Assembly (NCBI RefSeq): GCF_008195825.1
Contig: NZ_CP043329.1
Location: forward strand, 1,798,001-1,862,000
Direction of reading: 5' to 3'
Origin: Pedobacter aquae
Lineage (GTDB): Bacteria; Bacteroidota; Bacteroidia; Sphingobacteriales; Sphingobacteriaceae
Length of the DNA stretch: 64,000 nucleotides
Each line of letters opens with the position of its first letter. Within the stretch, counting starts at the first letter, position 1. Below the pieces are notes generated by a model. That model worked only from the letters and a program-made list of their open reading frames with translations. It did no database searches and was not told the DNA's origin. The position numbers and the translations under genes were made by a program. Below, piece by piece: positions 16,782-27,012 of the stretch.

Positions 16782-18251
16782 TTACCTACTATAATTAGGC
16801 GCTTCTTTCGTAATGGTAATATCATGAGGGTGAGATTCTCTGATACCTGAAGCTGTTATTTTCACAAATTGTGCTTTTTGTAAAGTCTCTATATCTTTAG
16901 CACCGCAATAACCCATACTTGCTCTTAAACCACCTACGTATTGATGCATCACTTCCATTAAAGTTCCTTTATAAGGCACACGCCCCACTATACCTTCTGG
17001 AACTAATTTTTTGATGTCATCTTCTACATCTTGGAAATACCTGTCTTTAGAACCTTGCTCCATAGCCTCAACAGAGCCCATACCACGGTAAGATTTAAAC
17101 TTACGTCCTTCGTAAATGATGGTTTCGCCTGGTGATTCCTCTACCCCTGCAAATAAAGACCCGGCCATAATAGAACCCGCTCCTGCTGCAATGGCTTTGG
17201 CTATGTCTCCAGTATGTTTAATACCGCCATCAGCAATAACAGGTACTCCGGTTCCTGCTAAACCTTTTGCTGCTTCGTAAACAGCATATAATTGAGGTAC
17301 ACCCACACCAGCAATAATTCTGGTGGTACAAATAGAACCCGGTCCAATACCAACTTTTACAGCATCGGCACCAGCATCAGCTAAAGCTTTAGCACCTTCT
17401 GCGGTAGCCACATTACCAGCTATAATTTGTAAATCAGGGAAAACCGCTTTAACTTCTTTTAATTTATCTATAACGCCTTTAGAGTGACCATGGGCTGTAT
17501 CAATAGCAATAACATCAACACCAGATTTCACAAGGGCTTTAACACGATCTAAAGCATCAGGCGTAACACCAACTGCTGCACCAACACGTAAACGACCATG
17601 CTCGTCTTTACAAGCTTTAGGGAAATTTTTGAATTTTTGGATGTCTTTGAAAGTGATTAATCCGCTTAGTTTACCATCTTTACTAATAACCGGCAGCTTC
17701 TCAATTTTATAATCTTGTAAGATGATTTCGGCCTGACCCAAAGTTGTACCTTCTGGCGCTGTAACTAAGTTGTCTTTAGTCATCACTTCTGTGATGTTAC
17801 GATCCATGTCTTTTTGGAAGCGTAAATCGCGATTGGTGATGATACCTACCAAAACATTATCAACAGAAACTACCGGAATACCGCCAATTTGGTATTCTTT
17901 CATAATTTTAAAAGCATCAGCAACTTTAGCATCTTCTTGTAAAGTAACAGGGTCTTGTATCATCCCACTTTCTGATCTTTTTACTTTACGTACTTCATCA
18001 GCCTGAGCTTCAATACTCATGTTTTTGTGTAGAATACCAATTCCCCCAGCCTGTGCTATAGCAATAGCAAGGTTAGCGTCTGTAACGGTATCCATAGCCG
18101 CAGAAACAATAGGAACGTTAAGCTTTATTTTCTTGGTAAGATAAGTTGAGGTATCAACTTCACGTGGTAAAACTTCTGAATAAGCCGGTACTAAAAGTAC
18201 ATCATCATAGGTTAAACCTTCGGCTAAAAATTTATGTGGATCTAATTGCAT
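16782..18251 (-). CDS. guaB: IMP dehydrogenase
   Basis: Oxidises IMP to XMP with NAD+, the committed step of GMP synthesis. The 489-residue protein begins [25 protein letters not shown], has two CBS domains (about 95-205) inserted in the TIM barrel, the NAD site [12 protein letters not shown], the catalytic loop [11 protein letters not shown] with its Cys, and the flap with [15 protein letters not shown] at 18284 could extend it by 11 residues, but the -7 box TACCTTTG at 18285-18292 implies transcription starts downstream of that GTG, so the ATG at 18251 is chosen. Length is normal. Confidence 0.96.
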   Translation of the reverse strand: MQLDPHKFLAEGLTYDDVLLVPAYSEVLPREVDTSTYLTKKIKLNVPIVSAAMDTVTDANLAIAIAQAGGIGILHKNMSIEAQADEVRKVKRSESGMIQDPVTLQEDAKVADAFKIMKEYQIGGIPVVSVDNVLVGIITNRDLRFQKDMDRNITEVMTKDNLVTAPEGTTLGQAEIILQDYKIEKLPVISKDGKLSGLITFKDIQKFKNFPKACKDEHGRLRVGAAVGVTPDALDRVKALVKSGVDVIAIDTAHGHSKGVIDKLKEVKAVFPDLQIIAGNVATAEGAKALADAGADAVKVGIGPGSICTTRIIAGVGVPQLYAVYEAAKGLAGTGVPVIADGGIKHTGDIAKAIAAGAGSIMAGSLFAGVEESPGETIIYEGRKFKSYRGMGSVEAMEQGSKDRYFQDVEDDIKKLVPEGIVGRVPYKGTLMEVMHQYVGGLRASMGYCGAKDIETLQKAQFVKITASGIRESHPHDITITKEAPNYSR

Positions 18252-18284
18252 AGCAAATAAATTAGGGTGCTTTATTTGCCGCAC

Positions 18285-18292
18285 AAAGGTAG
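18285..18292 (-). promoter_or_regulatory. -7 box TACCTTTG of guaB
   Basis: Exact TAnnTTTG match on the minus strand, 33 nt before the guaB ATG at 18251. It decides the start codon, because the upstream GTG would lie outside the transcript. Confidence 0.65.
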
Positions 18293-18421
18293 ATTATTTT
18301 TTTGGGATTGGAAGAATTTCTTTTTGATGAACTAAAAATTATACCTAATTAAAATTTTAAAAAGAAATGCTGATAAGAAGAACTTATTTAATATATTGAA
18401 TTCAACAAAACCTACCCCAAA

Positions 18422-19984
18422 ATGAGAAACAAAGAAAATACTACGAAATTCAAATGTATAATTTTATCTATTGAAAAGTCATCTTATACCTCTTGGATAT
18501 TCATCCTTATAATCTTTTTATCAGTTCAACAATCAGTTGCTGTGACGCAATACCACCCTATCATAGTAGCAGGTAAATCAAAAATAACAGGAGTAATAAA
18601 AAATCTTAGTCCTTCTGCAAGAGATAGCATTTTCGTACATATTGCAGTTCCAAATCCTATTTCAGGTGAGACTGTCAAATATAAAGCAATAGTTGACCAG
18701 TCTGGAAAATTCGCTATTGATGCTGAAGTAGAAACAAATAATACACTCATTTCTCTGTATACCAATATAAATCCAAGTAAGTATTTTTTTCTTAAACTAA
18801 CAAATGGTGGTATTACTCATGTTGATATTACCTATAATTCCAAAAATCAGATTGATAGCATAAATACTAATCTTGACATGAATCAAAATGATATAGTTAA
18901 TGGAATGGAAGTATTAGGTAAAATAATAAGTCATAAATCTGGTAGAAAACCTCAATCTCTATATAATGAAACGCCTGATTATTTTCTTAATTACGCCAAA
19001 ACTATCTTATTAGGAAGATTAGAGATTTTAAAGAGTAACACAGATATTTCGGAAGAATACAAAGAAATTTTAGCTAAAGATTTCCACTTATTCTTGTATA
19101 AATCTCATGTATTTAATTACGAAGATGAGATGATGTTGAATTATCGAAACACTAATGGAGGTAAAAGCGATAAGACTGACTTTATTAAGATTGATAGAAC
19201 ATATTATCGTTTTCTAAAAGACTTCAATCTTAATGACCCACAATATCTAAATACTCCAACTTTCTTAGAATTTCAAAAAGAAATTTTAAGAAATGAAATC
19301 TTAAATCTCCCTCTAATAGAAGAACTTGACATCCCCTCTTGGTTAAGTAAAGTAAAAGCTACCTTATCTGATTTAGTTGGATTTAACGATGGTCAATATT
19401 ATGATATTTTAGCTGCTAATGCCTATGCCAGACAGCTAAATGAAGAATTAAGACCTCTTAGCAAAAAGCAGAAAGAAAACATCTCAAACTATTGGGGAAA
19501 TGGAGAAATTGCAAAGATACTCTTTAGAAAAAACCAGCAAGTTGTTGAATTAGATAAATTCAAAGCTCCTGTTGTTTTAAATGATGTCTCATCGGTTACC
19601 AATGAAAAGTTAATAGCAACAATTCTTTCTAAGTACAAAAATAAAGCCGTTTTTATTGACCTCTGGGCTACTTGGTGTGGGCCTTGTCTGGATGCTATGC
19701 AAAGATTTAGAAATACCAAAAATCAGTTTAGAGATAAAGATATTGTGTTTGTTTATTTAACAAATGCCTCTTCACCAAAAAAATTATGGGAAGAAAAAAT
19801 TAAAGGAATAGGAAATGAACATTATTACCTTACGAATAGTCAATGGGAATACATCATGAATATGTTTAAGTTTGAGGGTATTCCATCCTATCTATTATAT
19901 GATAAAAAAGGAATACTTGTCAATAAATTTACCGCTTTCCCTGAAAGTGAAGAAGTAAAAGAAATGATTGATAATTTATTGTAA
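18422..19984 (+). CDS. TlpA-like thioredoxin-fold protein, membrane-anchored, periplasmic
   Basis: A 520-residue protein with an N-terminal hydrophobic segment (WIFILIIFLSVQQSVAV, about 24-40). A long middle region shows the DUF4369-like/AhpC-TSA context common in Bacteroidota. A C-terminal thioredoxin domain carries FIDLWATWCGPCLDAMQRF, with CGPC at about residues 419-422. These proteins reduce or isomerise disulfides in the periplasm; specific clients are unknown. The next gene also encodes a TlpA-type protein and starts 8 nt after this stop, so the two form an operon. The local sequence is AT-richer than the housekeeping neighbours. Confidence 0.82.
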   Translation: MRNKENTTKFKCIILSIEKSSYTSWIFILIIFLSVQQSVAVTQYHPIIVAGKSKITGVIKNLSPSARDSIFVHIAVPNPISGETVKYKAIVDQSGKFAIDAEVETNNTLISLYTNINPSKYFFLKLTNGGITHVDITYNSKNQIDSINTNLDMNQNDIVNGMEVLGKIISHKSGRKPQSLYNETPDYFLNYAKTILLGRLEILKSNTDISEEYKEILAKDFHLFLYKSHVFNYEDEMMLNYRNTNGGKSDKTDFIKIDRTYYRFLKDFNLNDPQYLNTPTFLEFQKEILRNEILNLPLIEELDIPSWLSKVKATLSDLVGFNDGQYYDILAANAYARQLNEELRPLSKKQKENISNYWGNGEIAKILFRKNQQVVELDKFKAPVVLNDVSSVTNEKLIATILSKYKNKAVFIDLWATWCGPCLDAMQRFRNTKNQFRDKDIVFVYLTNASSPKKLWEEKIKGIGNEHYYLTNSQWEYIMNMFKFEGIPSYLLYDKKGILVNKFTAFPESEEVKEMIDNLL

Positions 19985-19991
19985 GAAATCC

Positions 19992-21122
19992 ATGTCTAAA
20001 ATCATTCTCATAACCTTATTTTACGTTTTATTTTTTGGACTTAACTCCTTATCACAACCTAAAACCTATAATTTCACAATTGAAGGAACTTCAAATATTG
20101 AAAAAGGAACCATAATTTTAGAATTGGCAGCAGACTCTAGTCTTTATCCAGAAGAATTAAGAAATATCAAAGCTGATGTAATTAATGGTAAATTTGAAAT
20201 AAAAGGTAATATACCCCATCCTCTCGCCTATCGTATATCTTATGGTGATAGAGCTTATTTATCTGGACTATTTGTTATTGATAAAGGTTATCAAAAAATA
20301 GTACTTGATACACTTTTAAACAAAAAAGTCCCACAGATTTCTAACAAAATCATGAGTCATGATTATCAAAATTACCTAAATCATTTTCAAGAATTAACAC
20401 AGCAGTATAACGCTTTAAATAGTAAATGGGATAGTATTAAAACGCAAACAAACAATAAAATTCCTACAGAAATTAACACGCATCTAAATCAAGAATTAAA
20501 AAGACTATACCGCTTAACAGATAGCACCTTACTAACTTATGTAATCAAAAATCCTGATTCTTATTATGCTTTTTGGAGATTAGCCGAACTTCATCAATTT
20601 GGCTTCGAAAGCACATTCTTCACTATCTTTAACAGCTTTGATAAAACCATCCAAAATTCTTTTTCTGGGAAAAATCTCTATCAAAATCTCTTAAAAGGGA
20701 ATGAATTATCCATAGGGAAAAAGATACCAAAATTTATAGCATTAAACCAACAAAACGATGCCCTTTCTTCCAACTTTTACCAAGAGTACAAATACACTTT
20801 AGTAGATTTTTGGTATAGCAACTGTGGACCATGCATCGCTCAATTTAAAGAGCTAAATGAAATTTACACCAAGTACCACCAACAAGGCTTCGAAATAATA
20901 GGCATATCTACAGACCGTCAAAAAGAAAAATCTAAATGGATAGCTGCCATTCATAAACATAAACTCTTATGGCCGCAATATTGGGATATTGATGGAAAAG
21001 AAAGCTCGATGTTTTCTATTCAAGCTTTCCCAACCAATTTATTAATTGATTCTACTGGAAAAATCATAGCAAAAAACATCAAGCCTTCAGAATTATATAT
21101 TTTCTTAAATAAGTCACTTTAG
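19992..21122 (+). CDS. TlpA-like thioredoxin-fold exported protein
   Basis: A 376-residue protein. The ATG at 19992 is chosen because MSKIILITLFYVLFFGLNSLS is a clean signal peptide; an ORF extension overlaps the previous gene. Residues about 30-115 look like the DUF4369 domain (YNFTIEGTSNIEKGTIILELA). The C-terminal thioredoxin domain has DFWYSNCGPCIAQFKELNEIY, with CGPC at about 278-281, then the cis-Pro region SIQAFPTNLLID. Probably a periplasmic disulfide reductase working with the upstream paralogue-like gene. Confidence 0.85.
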   Translation: MSKIILITLFYVLFFGLNSLSQPKTYNFTIEGTSNIEKGTIILELAADSSLYPEELRNIKADVINGKFEIKGNIPHPLAYRISYGDRAYLSGLFVIDKGYQKIVLDTLLNKKVPQISNKIMSHDYQNYLNHFQELTQQYNALNSKWDSIKTQTNNKIPTEINTHLNQELKRLYRLTDSTLLTYVIKNPDSYYAFWRLAELHQFGFESTFFTIFNSFDKTIQNSFSGKNLYQNLLKGNELSIGKKIPKFIALNQQNDALSSNFYQEYKYTLVDFWYSNCGPCIAQFKELNEIYTKYHQQGFEIIGISTDRQKEKSKWIAAIHKHKLLWPQYWDIDGKESSMFSIQAFPTNLLIDSTGKIIAKNIKPSELYIFLNKSL

Positions 21123-21151
21123 ATACAGCTCATATAAAATTAAATCTCTTC

Positions 21152-22423
21152 CTAAACCTTCCCTACAATTACCTTATAAAATTGGTCAAAATCCCAATAT
21201 TTATTAGCTAATTCTAATAATTGTGGCGCATTAATGGTTTTAATGGTATTGATATAATTTGTATAATATTCATAATCCTGATTAAAGAAATAAATATTCT
21301 TAAACTTATCGGCATGTGAAAAAGCATTCTCTAAGCTGCCTAATAGACTTCCTAAAAGATAATTTTTAACCAAGGCTAGTTCTTCATCACCAATTAATTG
21401 GGTTTTAAGGATATAAACTTCCTTTTCTATTTGTACCAAAGTGTCAGCACAAACATCGGTACCTACCTCAGAAGCAATAAAAAAGTATCCGGCTTGTTCT
21501 AAAGATACATTTGCAGAACCTATACCATAAGTATAACCTTTATCTTCTCTGATATTAGCCATCAATCTGCTACCAAAATATCCGCCTAAAATTGTATTTA
21601 GCACTTGTAAAGCAGGAAAATCCTGATGTTTCCTATTGATAGAAGGCATCCCGATTCTTATAGCTGATTGTAAAGCCTGTGCTTTTTCTATGTAATGATA
21701 TTTCTCATCCGCAGCTTTAAATTCAACCGTGTTAGGTTTAAAAGCAACATCGCTTTTCCATGCACCAAAAAGGCTATTTAAAAGCGTTAAAATATCTTCA
21801 TTTACCTTCCCAGAAACCACTATGGTGCAATTTTCTGGATGATAAGTTTGCTCAAAATGCTGTCTTAAATCTGCTTGATTTAAAGCATCATAATCTTCCA
21901 AACTTGATGAAAAACCATAAATGGTATCACCAAAAATAGCCTTGCTAAACTGTCTTCTTGCTAAAAAATCGTTCTTTTCTAAGCTTACTTTTAACTTTTG
22001 TTTTTGATTATTGATAAATGTATCAACTTCCTTTTCAGGATAAACAGAATCTGTTAAAACTTCTTTGATAATAGGTAAGGTATTTGGCAAATGCTTATTT
22101 AAAGAGTAAAGCACAACCGCAGATCGGTCTAAACCATATTCGGTTTGAAAAAATGCGCCATAATAATCTATTTTATTAGCAATCTCTGCTCCGCTTAAAT
22201 TACTAGTACCATCGTTTAACATGGTATTGGCCGCTAATGATAATAGTGGCTTTTGAATATCCCAATTAACATTTTTGAAGATAAACTCTATCCTTACCAA
22301 TTCTTGATCACCAGCATTGATGATGAAAACCGGAATCTCATTAGCTAATTGATGCTTGCTGGCTTGTATAAAATGTATATCCTCAATATTTTTAAACTGA
22401 GGCGCTGTGTTTCTATCTAACAT
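21152..22423 (-). CDS. M16-family peptidase-like protein lacking the zinc motif (partner subunit)
   Basis: A 423-residue M16-fold protein. The HxxEH zinc motif expected near residue 50 is absent (the segment reads SLAANTMLNDGTSNLSGAEIA), while the C-terminal RY-type segment MANIREDKGYTYGIG is kept. This is the pattern of the non-catalytic alpha partner in bacterial two-chain M16 peptidases. The catalytic partner lies immediately upstream on the same strand, 6 nt away. The pair probably degrades short peptides in the cytoplasm or periplasm; no signal peptide is visible here. Confidence 0.88.
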   Translation of the reverse strand: MLDRNTAPQFKNIEDIHFIQASKHQLANEIPVFIINAGDQELVRIEFIFKNVNWDIQKPLLSLAANTMLNDGTSNLSGAEIANKIDYYGAFFQTEYGLDRSAVVLYSLNKHLPNTLPIIKEVLTDSVYPEKEVDTFINNQKQKLKVSLEKNDFLARRQFSKAIFGDTIYGFSSSLEDYDALNQADLRQHFEQTYHPENCTIVVSGKVNEDILTLLNSLFGAWKSDVAFKPNTVEFKAADEKYHYIEKAQALQSAIRIGMPSINRKHQDFPALQVLNTILGGYFGSRLMANIREDKGYTYGIGSANVSLEQAGYFFIASEVGTDVCADTLVQIEKEVYILKTQLIGDEELALVKNYLLGSLLGSLENAFSHADKFKNIYFFNQDYEYYTNYINTIKTINAPQLLELANKYWDFDQFYKVIVGKV

Positions 22424-22429
22424 GGTGCT

Positions 22430-23665
22430 TTATTTAGCTAAATAATATAATGTAGTGGCTTGTTCTTTGGTAAACAATTGCTGTGCTTGCTCTTGAATAT
22501 GAGCCGCTGTAACACTTAAATATTTGTCAACTTCAGTATTAAAAAGTGAAGCATCTCCCATTAACTCATAAAAAGCAATATTCATGGCTCTGTCTAGCAA
22601 ACTCATTTCAGAAAAAGTTAAGGTAGACTCAAACTTATTCTTCACTTTAGTTAATTCATCATCAGCAACCCATTCTTTTTTAAGCTGTTCTAGCTCGGCC
22701 CAAATAGCTGCTTCTGCGGTTTCTACACTTATACCTGGGTTTAACCTGCCTTCAACAATGAACATACCTTTATCTAAACTGCCAAAATTATAAGCATTAA
22801 TATCACTAAATAACTGTTGCTCTTTAACTAGGTTACGGTATAACCTTGATGATTTCCCTTGAGACAAAATATCCGAAATTAAATCTATAGCCGGATATTC
22901 CTGCTCCATTTTCCCTGGCATTTTAAAAGCTTTATAAATTGCATTTAAAGGAACATCAGCATATACAGTTTCTTTAACTTCTGCCACTTGCTTAGGTTCT
23001 TCAGGTAAGTTTCTATGGTATTTTTCCCCTGCCGGGATGGGCCCAAACCATTTCTCTGCCAGCTCTTTAACTTTTGCTTTATCAACCGCTCCGCCTACTA
23101 CCATAATAGCATTTTGTGGGTTATAGTGCTTTTTGAAAAAAGCTTTTACATCAGCCATTTCGGCATTTTCTATATGCGATAACTCTTTACCTATGGTTGC
23201 CCATTGGTAAGAGTGCTTTTTGTAAACTAAAGGACGTAGTTTTAACCAAACATCGCCGTAAGGCTGATTAAGGTAACGCTGCTTAAATTCTTCGCAAACA
23301 ACATTTTTTTGTACCTCTAAGCTTTTTTCAGAGAAAGCTAAACTCAGCATCCTATCAGATTCTAGCCAAAAAGCAGTCTCTAAATTTACCGCAGGTAAAG
23401 TGATATAATAGTTGGTGATATCGTTACTGGTAAAAGCATTATTTTCGCCTCCAACACGCTGTAAAGGCTCATCATAAGAAGGTATATTTATAGAGCCCCC
23501 AAACATTAAATGTTCAAATAAATGGGCAAAACCCGTTTTGTCCGGATGTTCATCTCTAGCCCCTACATCATATAAAATATTTAAAACAGCCATGGGCGTA
23601 GTATGGTCTTCATGTACCAAAACTTTTAAACCGTTTTCTAAAGTAAATCGCTCAAAATGAATCAT
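22430..23665 (-). CDS. M16-family zinc metallopeptidase, catalytic subunit
   Basis: A 411-residue zinc peptidase. The inverted zinc motif HLFEH is present (His48, Glu51, His52 counted from MIHFERF), with the downstream Glu ligand around VVCEEFKQRY. The start at 23665 is preferred over a frame extension at 23683 because MIHFERFTLENGLKVLVHED is the family's usual N-terminus. It forms a two-gene unit with the downstream HxxEH-less homologue; together they should build the clamshell peptidase. Confidence 0.92.
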   Translation of the reverse strand: MIHFERFTLENGLKVLVHEDHTTPMAVLNILYDVGARDEHPDKTGFAHLFEHLMFGGSINIPSYDEPLQRVGGENNAFTSNDITNYYITLPAVNLETAFWLESDRMLSLAFSEKSLEVQKNVVCEEFKQRYLNQPYGDVWLKLRPLVYKKHSYQWATIGKELSHIENAEMADVKAFFKKHYNPQNAIMVVGGAVDKAKVKELAEKWFGPIPAGEKYHRNLPEEPKQVAEVKETVYADVPLNAIYKAFKMPGKMEQEYPAIDLISDILSQGKSSRLYRNLVKEQQLFSDINAYNFGSLDKGMFIVEGRLNPGISVETAEAAIWAELEQLKKEWVADDELTKVKNKFESTLTFSEMSLLDRAMNIAFYELMGDASLFNTEVDKYLSVTAAHIQEQAQQLFTKEQATTLYYLAK

Positions 23666-23779
23666 AAAAGAATTTATAAACAAACAGTAAAATTGTATAT
23701 ATCTGGTGGATTTGTTGTCAAGACATAGTCAACAAAGTTTAAACTTAATGATTTCTAAAACAAATCAAACTGAATAAAG

Positions 23780-23787
23780 TATTTTTG
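23780..23787 (+). promoter_or_regulatory. -7 box TATTTTTG immediately before mqnC
   Basis: Exact TAnnTTTG match whose last G is only 3 nt before the mqnC ATG (23791). The transcript should begin at or within a few bases of the start codon, so the mRNA may be leaderless. Confidence 0.6.
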
Positions 23788-23790
23788 TAT

Positions 23791-24914
23791 ATGAATGTTG
23801 CTGAATTATTAAGCAGAGCGTTAAACTTTGAGTTTTTATCGCTAGAGGAAGGAGTTTACTTATATCATGAAGCCAGCACTCCAGAGCTCATGTACGTTGC
23901 TAACGAATTAAGAAAAAAACAAGTTCCACATGGCAAAGTTACCTGGCAAATAGACCGTAATGTAAACACCACCAATGTTTGTATTGCCAATTGTAAGTTT
24001 TGCAATTTCTTTAGAAGACCGGGGCATGATGAAAGTTATATCACAGATATAGCAACTTATAAACAAAAAATTGAAGAAACTTTTCGCTTAGGCGGAGATC
24101 AATTACTCCTTCAAGGTGGGCATCACCCAGATTTAGGTCTACAATTTTATGCCGATTTATTTAAACAGCTTAAAGAGCTATATCCTACTTTAAGACTACA
24201 TGCTTTAGGCCCCCAGAAATTGCCCATGTTTCTAAGCTAGAGGGTATGAGCCATTATGATGTACTTAAAGCTTTAAAAGAAGCTGGTTTAGACTCTTTAC
24301 CGGGTGCTGGAGCAGAAATTTTAAATGATAGAGTAAGACGCTTAATTTCTAAAGGTAAATGCGGCGGACAAGAATGGCTTGATGTGATGCGAGCAGCTCA
24401 TAAACTTAATATTGCAACTTCTGCAACCATGATGTTTGGCCATATAGAAACCATAGAAGAACGTTTTGAGCATTTGGTTTGGATAAGAGAAGTGCAGGCA
24501 GAAAAACTCGAGGGAAATTATGGTTTTACCGCTTTTATTCCTTGGCCTTTCCAGGATGATGGTACGCTACTTAAAAAAATAAGAGGCATCACCAATGATG
24601 TTACAGGCGATGAATACATCAGAATGATAGCTTTATGCAGAATCATGCTTCCTAACGTCAAAAACATTCAAGCATCATGGTTAACCGTTGGTAAACAAGT
24701 TGCCCAATTATGTTTACATGCAGGTGCTAATGATTTTGGCTCTATCATGATAGAAGAAAACGTTGTAAGTGCTGCTGGCGCTCCGCATAGGTTTACATCA
24801 AACGGTATAAAAGAAGCTATTAAAGAGGCTGGTTTTGAGCCACAGCTAAGAAATCAGTTGTACGAGTGGAGAACCGAGGAAAAAGACATCCTTCAACAAG
24901 AAATTAACTATTAA
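23791..24914 (+). pseudogene. mqnC: Cyclic dehypoxanthinyl futalosine synthase MqnC, frameshifted in this sequence
   Basis: A radical-SAM enzyme of the futalosine route to menaquinone. The first frame carries the cluster motif CIANCKFCNF and ends falsely at 24240 (QKLPMFLS). The second frame begins within SHYDVLKALKEAGLDSLPGAGAEIL. Adding one C to the C5 run at 24210-24214 gives HALGPPEIAHVSKLEGMSHYDV and a 374-residue protein, the normal MqnC length. Menaquinone is the only respiratory quinone of most Bacteroidota, so a true null would be harmful unless bypassed; a sequence error is the better explanation. scpB follows 21 nt later. Confidence 0.9.
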
Positions 24915-24935
24915 TTTTATTTTTCTTTGTAGCAC

Positions 24936-25499
24936 ATGAGCATGACAGAAAAATATATTGAGGCGCTTATTTTTGCTTCTGATACCAGCATACGCTTAGA
25001 AGAGATTGTAGCTTGTTTGCAAATAACGCTACAAGAAGATATCAGCGATGCAGAAGTGCTTACGCATATAAACAACATCCAAAGTAGATATGCTCAAGAA
25101 GAATCTGCTATAGCGCTGGCTAAAACGGGTGGAGGCTATCAGTTTCTCACTAAAAAAGAAACTCAACCCATATTACAACAGCTTTATATACAACGTTCTA
25201 AGAAAAAATTGAGTCAGGCATCTTTAGAAACCTTAGCTATTATTGCTTACAGACAACCTATAACCAAACTAGAAATAGAACAAATTAGGGGCGTAAGCTG
25301 CGATTATACCATTCAAAAATTATTAGAAAAAGATTTTATCACCATTGCTGGCAAGGCTAATAGCCCTGGCAGGCCAATCTTATATAACTTAAGTGCTTAT
25401 TTCTTAGACTATTTCGGTATAAACTCAGTATTAGACCTTCCTCAGTTAAAAGATTTAGAGAGTACAGAGTCATCAGAAATAGGTGAAAAAAATGAATAA
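24936..25499 (+). CDS. scpB: SMC-ScpAB condensin subunit ScpB
   Basis: A 187-residue kleisin-associated winged-helix protein: TEKYIEALIFASDTSIRLEEI at the N-terminus, LSQASLETLAIIAYRQPITKLEIEQIRGV (the family's most conserved stretch, about 90-118), and FITIAGKANSPGRPILY. ScpB dimerises and binds ScpA to regulate the SMC ATPase in chromosome compaction and segregation. An alternative Met two codons downstream is possible. Length fits the family. Confidence 0.93.
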   Translation: MSMTEKYIEALIFASDTSIRLEEIVACLQITLQEDISDAEVLTHINNIQSRYAQEESAIALAKTGGGYQFLTKKETQPILQQLYIQRSKKKLSQASLETLAIIAYRQPITKLEIEQIRGVSCDYTIQKLLEKDFITIAGKANSPGRPILYNLSAYFLDYFGINSVLDLPQLKDLESTESSEIGEKNE

Positions 25500-25638
25500 T
25501 TTATGCTTTTGATTTTTTGAAATTAGAATTTCCTTCTATTTTTGAGACATAATTTCACAACAAAAACAAAAAAATTGTTGTTTAAATATTTATAAAATCT
25601 TATTAACTTTAATAGAGCTAAGAGTAAAATTTAAATTC

Positions 25639-25818
25639 ATGAAAACTCCTAAAAAACCAGTATCGAAGAACAGTGAGAACTCGGGGATAGAACAACCTGA
25701 AGACTCTAAAGCAAACAACAAATTCATGGATGAAGAAGAAGATGAGTTTGATCTCCCTATAGATGATTTGGGAGCTATAGATGATTTTAACGATTTTGAT
25801 GACGATGATGATTTCTAA
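25639..25818 (+). CDS. Small highly acidic hypothetical protein (59 aa)
   Basis: A 59-residue frame starting ATG at 25639, downstream of scpB. The first third is basic (KTPKKPVSK), the rest is dominated by Asp and Glu and ends DFNDFDDDDDF. There is no membrane segment. An A/T-rich spacer of 139 nt precedes it. The strong charge bias and an intact frame between two genes on the same strand support coding. A role as a nucleic-acid mimic or chaperone-like tail can only be guessed; no family is recognised. Confidence 0.6.
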   Translation: MKTPKKPVSKNSENSGIEQPEDSKANNKFMDEEEDEFDLPIDDLGAIDDFNDFDDDDDF

Positions 25819-25890
25819 ACATCACTGATAAAATATATTTATAAGCATTTCAATATGGAATGCTTTTTTATTTCTGCTTAATATTTCATA

Positions 25891-27009
25891 ATGCTGATAA
25901 AAGAGGTAAGCTCTACAAAAGACAAAAAACAGTTTTTAGACATTGCAAAGGCTATTTATAAAGACGACGAACATTGGGTTTGCCCATTAGACCAAGATAT
26001 TGAAGCTGTATTTGACCCTAAGAAGAACAATTTCCATAACCACGGCAAGGTAACCCGCTGGCTTTTGTTTGATGGCGATAGATGCATTGGTAGAATTGCA
26101 GCCTTTATAAATGATAAAAAAGCTTACACTTTTGAACAAGCAACAGGCGGCATAGGTTTTGTAGAGTGTATTGATGATCAAGAAGCTTTTAAATTATTAT
26201 TTGATACCGCCCAAAGCTGGCTAAAAAGCCACGGCATGGAAGCTATGGATGGCCCTATTAATTTTGGTGAAAACGATAACTTTTGGGGTTTATTGATAGA
26301 TGGTTATACGCATCCTTCTTACGGAATGAATTACCATATGCCCTACTATAAAAAACACTTCGAAGATTATGGCTTTAAAACCATGTATGAGCAAATTACC
26401 AATCATTTAGAGCTAAAAACACCTTTTCCAGAGCGTTTTACCAAGATTGCCAATTGGGTTTCTAAAAAAGATGGTTATAGTTTCAAATTTCTTGATACAA
26501 AGCAATTTGAAAAATTTGCTGCAGATTTTATGGAGATATATAACGATGCATGGAAAAGCTTTCCAAACTTCTCTCCTATTAAACACCAAACAGTATTAGA
26601 AAGCTTTAATAAAATGAAGCTAATCATGGATCCAAAGCTTATTTGGTTTGCTTATGTTAATGATGAACCTGCATCTTTTGTGGTTATTTTACCAGACGCT
26701 AACCTCATGATTAAGCCTCTTAAGGGTAAATTAGGATTAATAGAAAAACTAAGGTTCCTTTATTATAAAATGAAAGGTGTAAACAGAATGCGAGCTATTG
26801 TAATGGGAACTAAAGAAAAATTCCAGAAACATGGGTTAGAATCTGCACTTTTCATCAAATTAAAAGAATATGTCATCCCGATGAACCAATACGAAGAGCT
26901 AGAACTTTCTTGGGTAGGAGATTTTAATGATAAAATGCTATCACTTCATGAAGCAACAGGTGCCAAATTTGGCAAGAAGCATGCTACCATGCGCTATATA
27001 TTCAAATAA
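25891..27009 (+). CDS. GNAT/YghO-like conserved protein
   Basis: A 372-residue cytoplasmic protein without membrane segments. The N-terminal part (LIKEVSSTKDKKQFLDIAKAIYKDDEHWVCPLDQD) and the middle FIGRIAAFINDKKAY-type stretch resemble acetyltransferase-fold (GNAT, YghO-like) proteins. The conserved motifs AMDGPINFGENDNFWGLL and PSYGMNYHMPYY recur across Bacteroidota homologues as I recall them. The C-terminal half resembles a second acyltransferase-like fold. Substrate unknown. Confidence 0.65.
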   Translation: MLIKEVSSTKDKKQFLDIAKAIYKDDEHWVCPLDQDIEAVFDPKKNNFHNHGKVTRWLLFDGDRCIGRIAAFINDKKAYTFEQATGGIGFVECIDDQEAFKLLFDTAQSWLKSHGMEAMDGPINFGENDNFWGLLIDGYTHPSYGMNYHMPYYKKHFEDYGFKTMYEQITNHLELKTPFPERFTKIANWVSKKDGYSFKFLDTKQFEKFAADFMEIYNDAWKSFPNFSPIKHQTVLESFNKMKLIMDPKLIWFAYVNDEPASFVVILPDANLMIKPLKGKLGLIEKLRFLYYKMKGVNRMRAIVMGTKEKFQKHGLESALFIKLKEYVIPMNQYEELELSWVGDFNDKMLSLHEATGAKFGKKHATMRYIFK

Positions 27010-27012
27010 AAA

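Noticed and set aside
16782..18284. GTG start for guaB at 18284
   Set aside because: The -7 box at 18285-18292 places the transcript start downstream of it.
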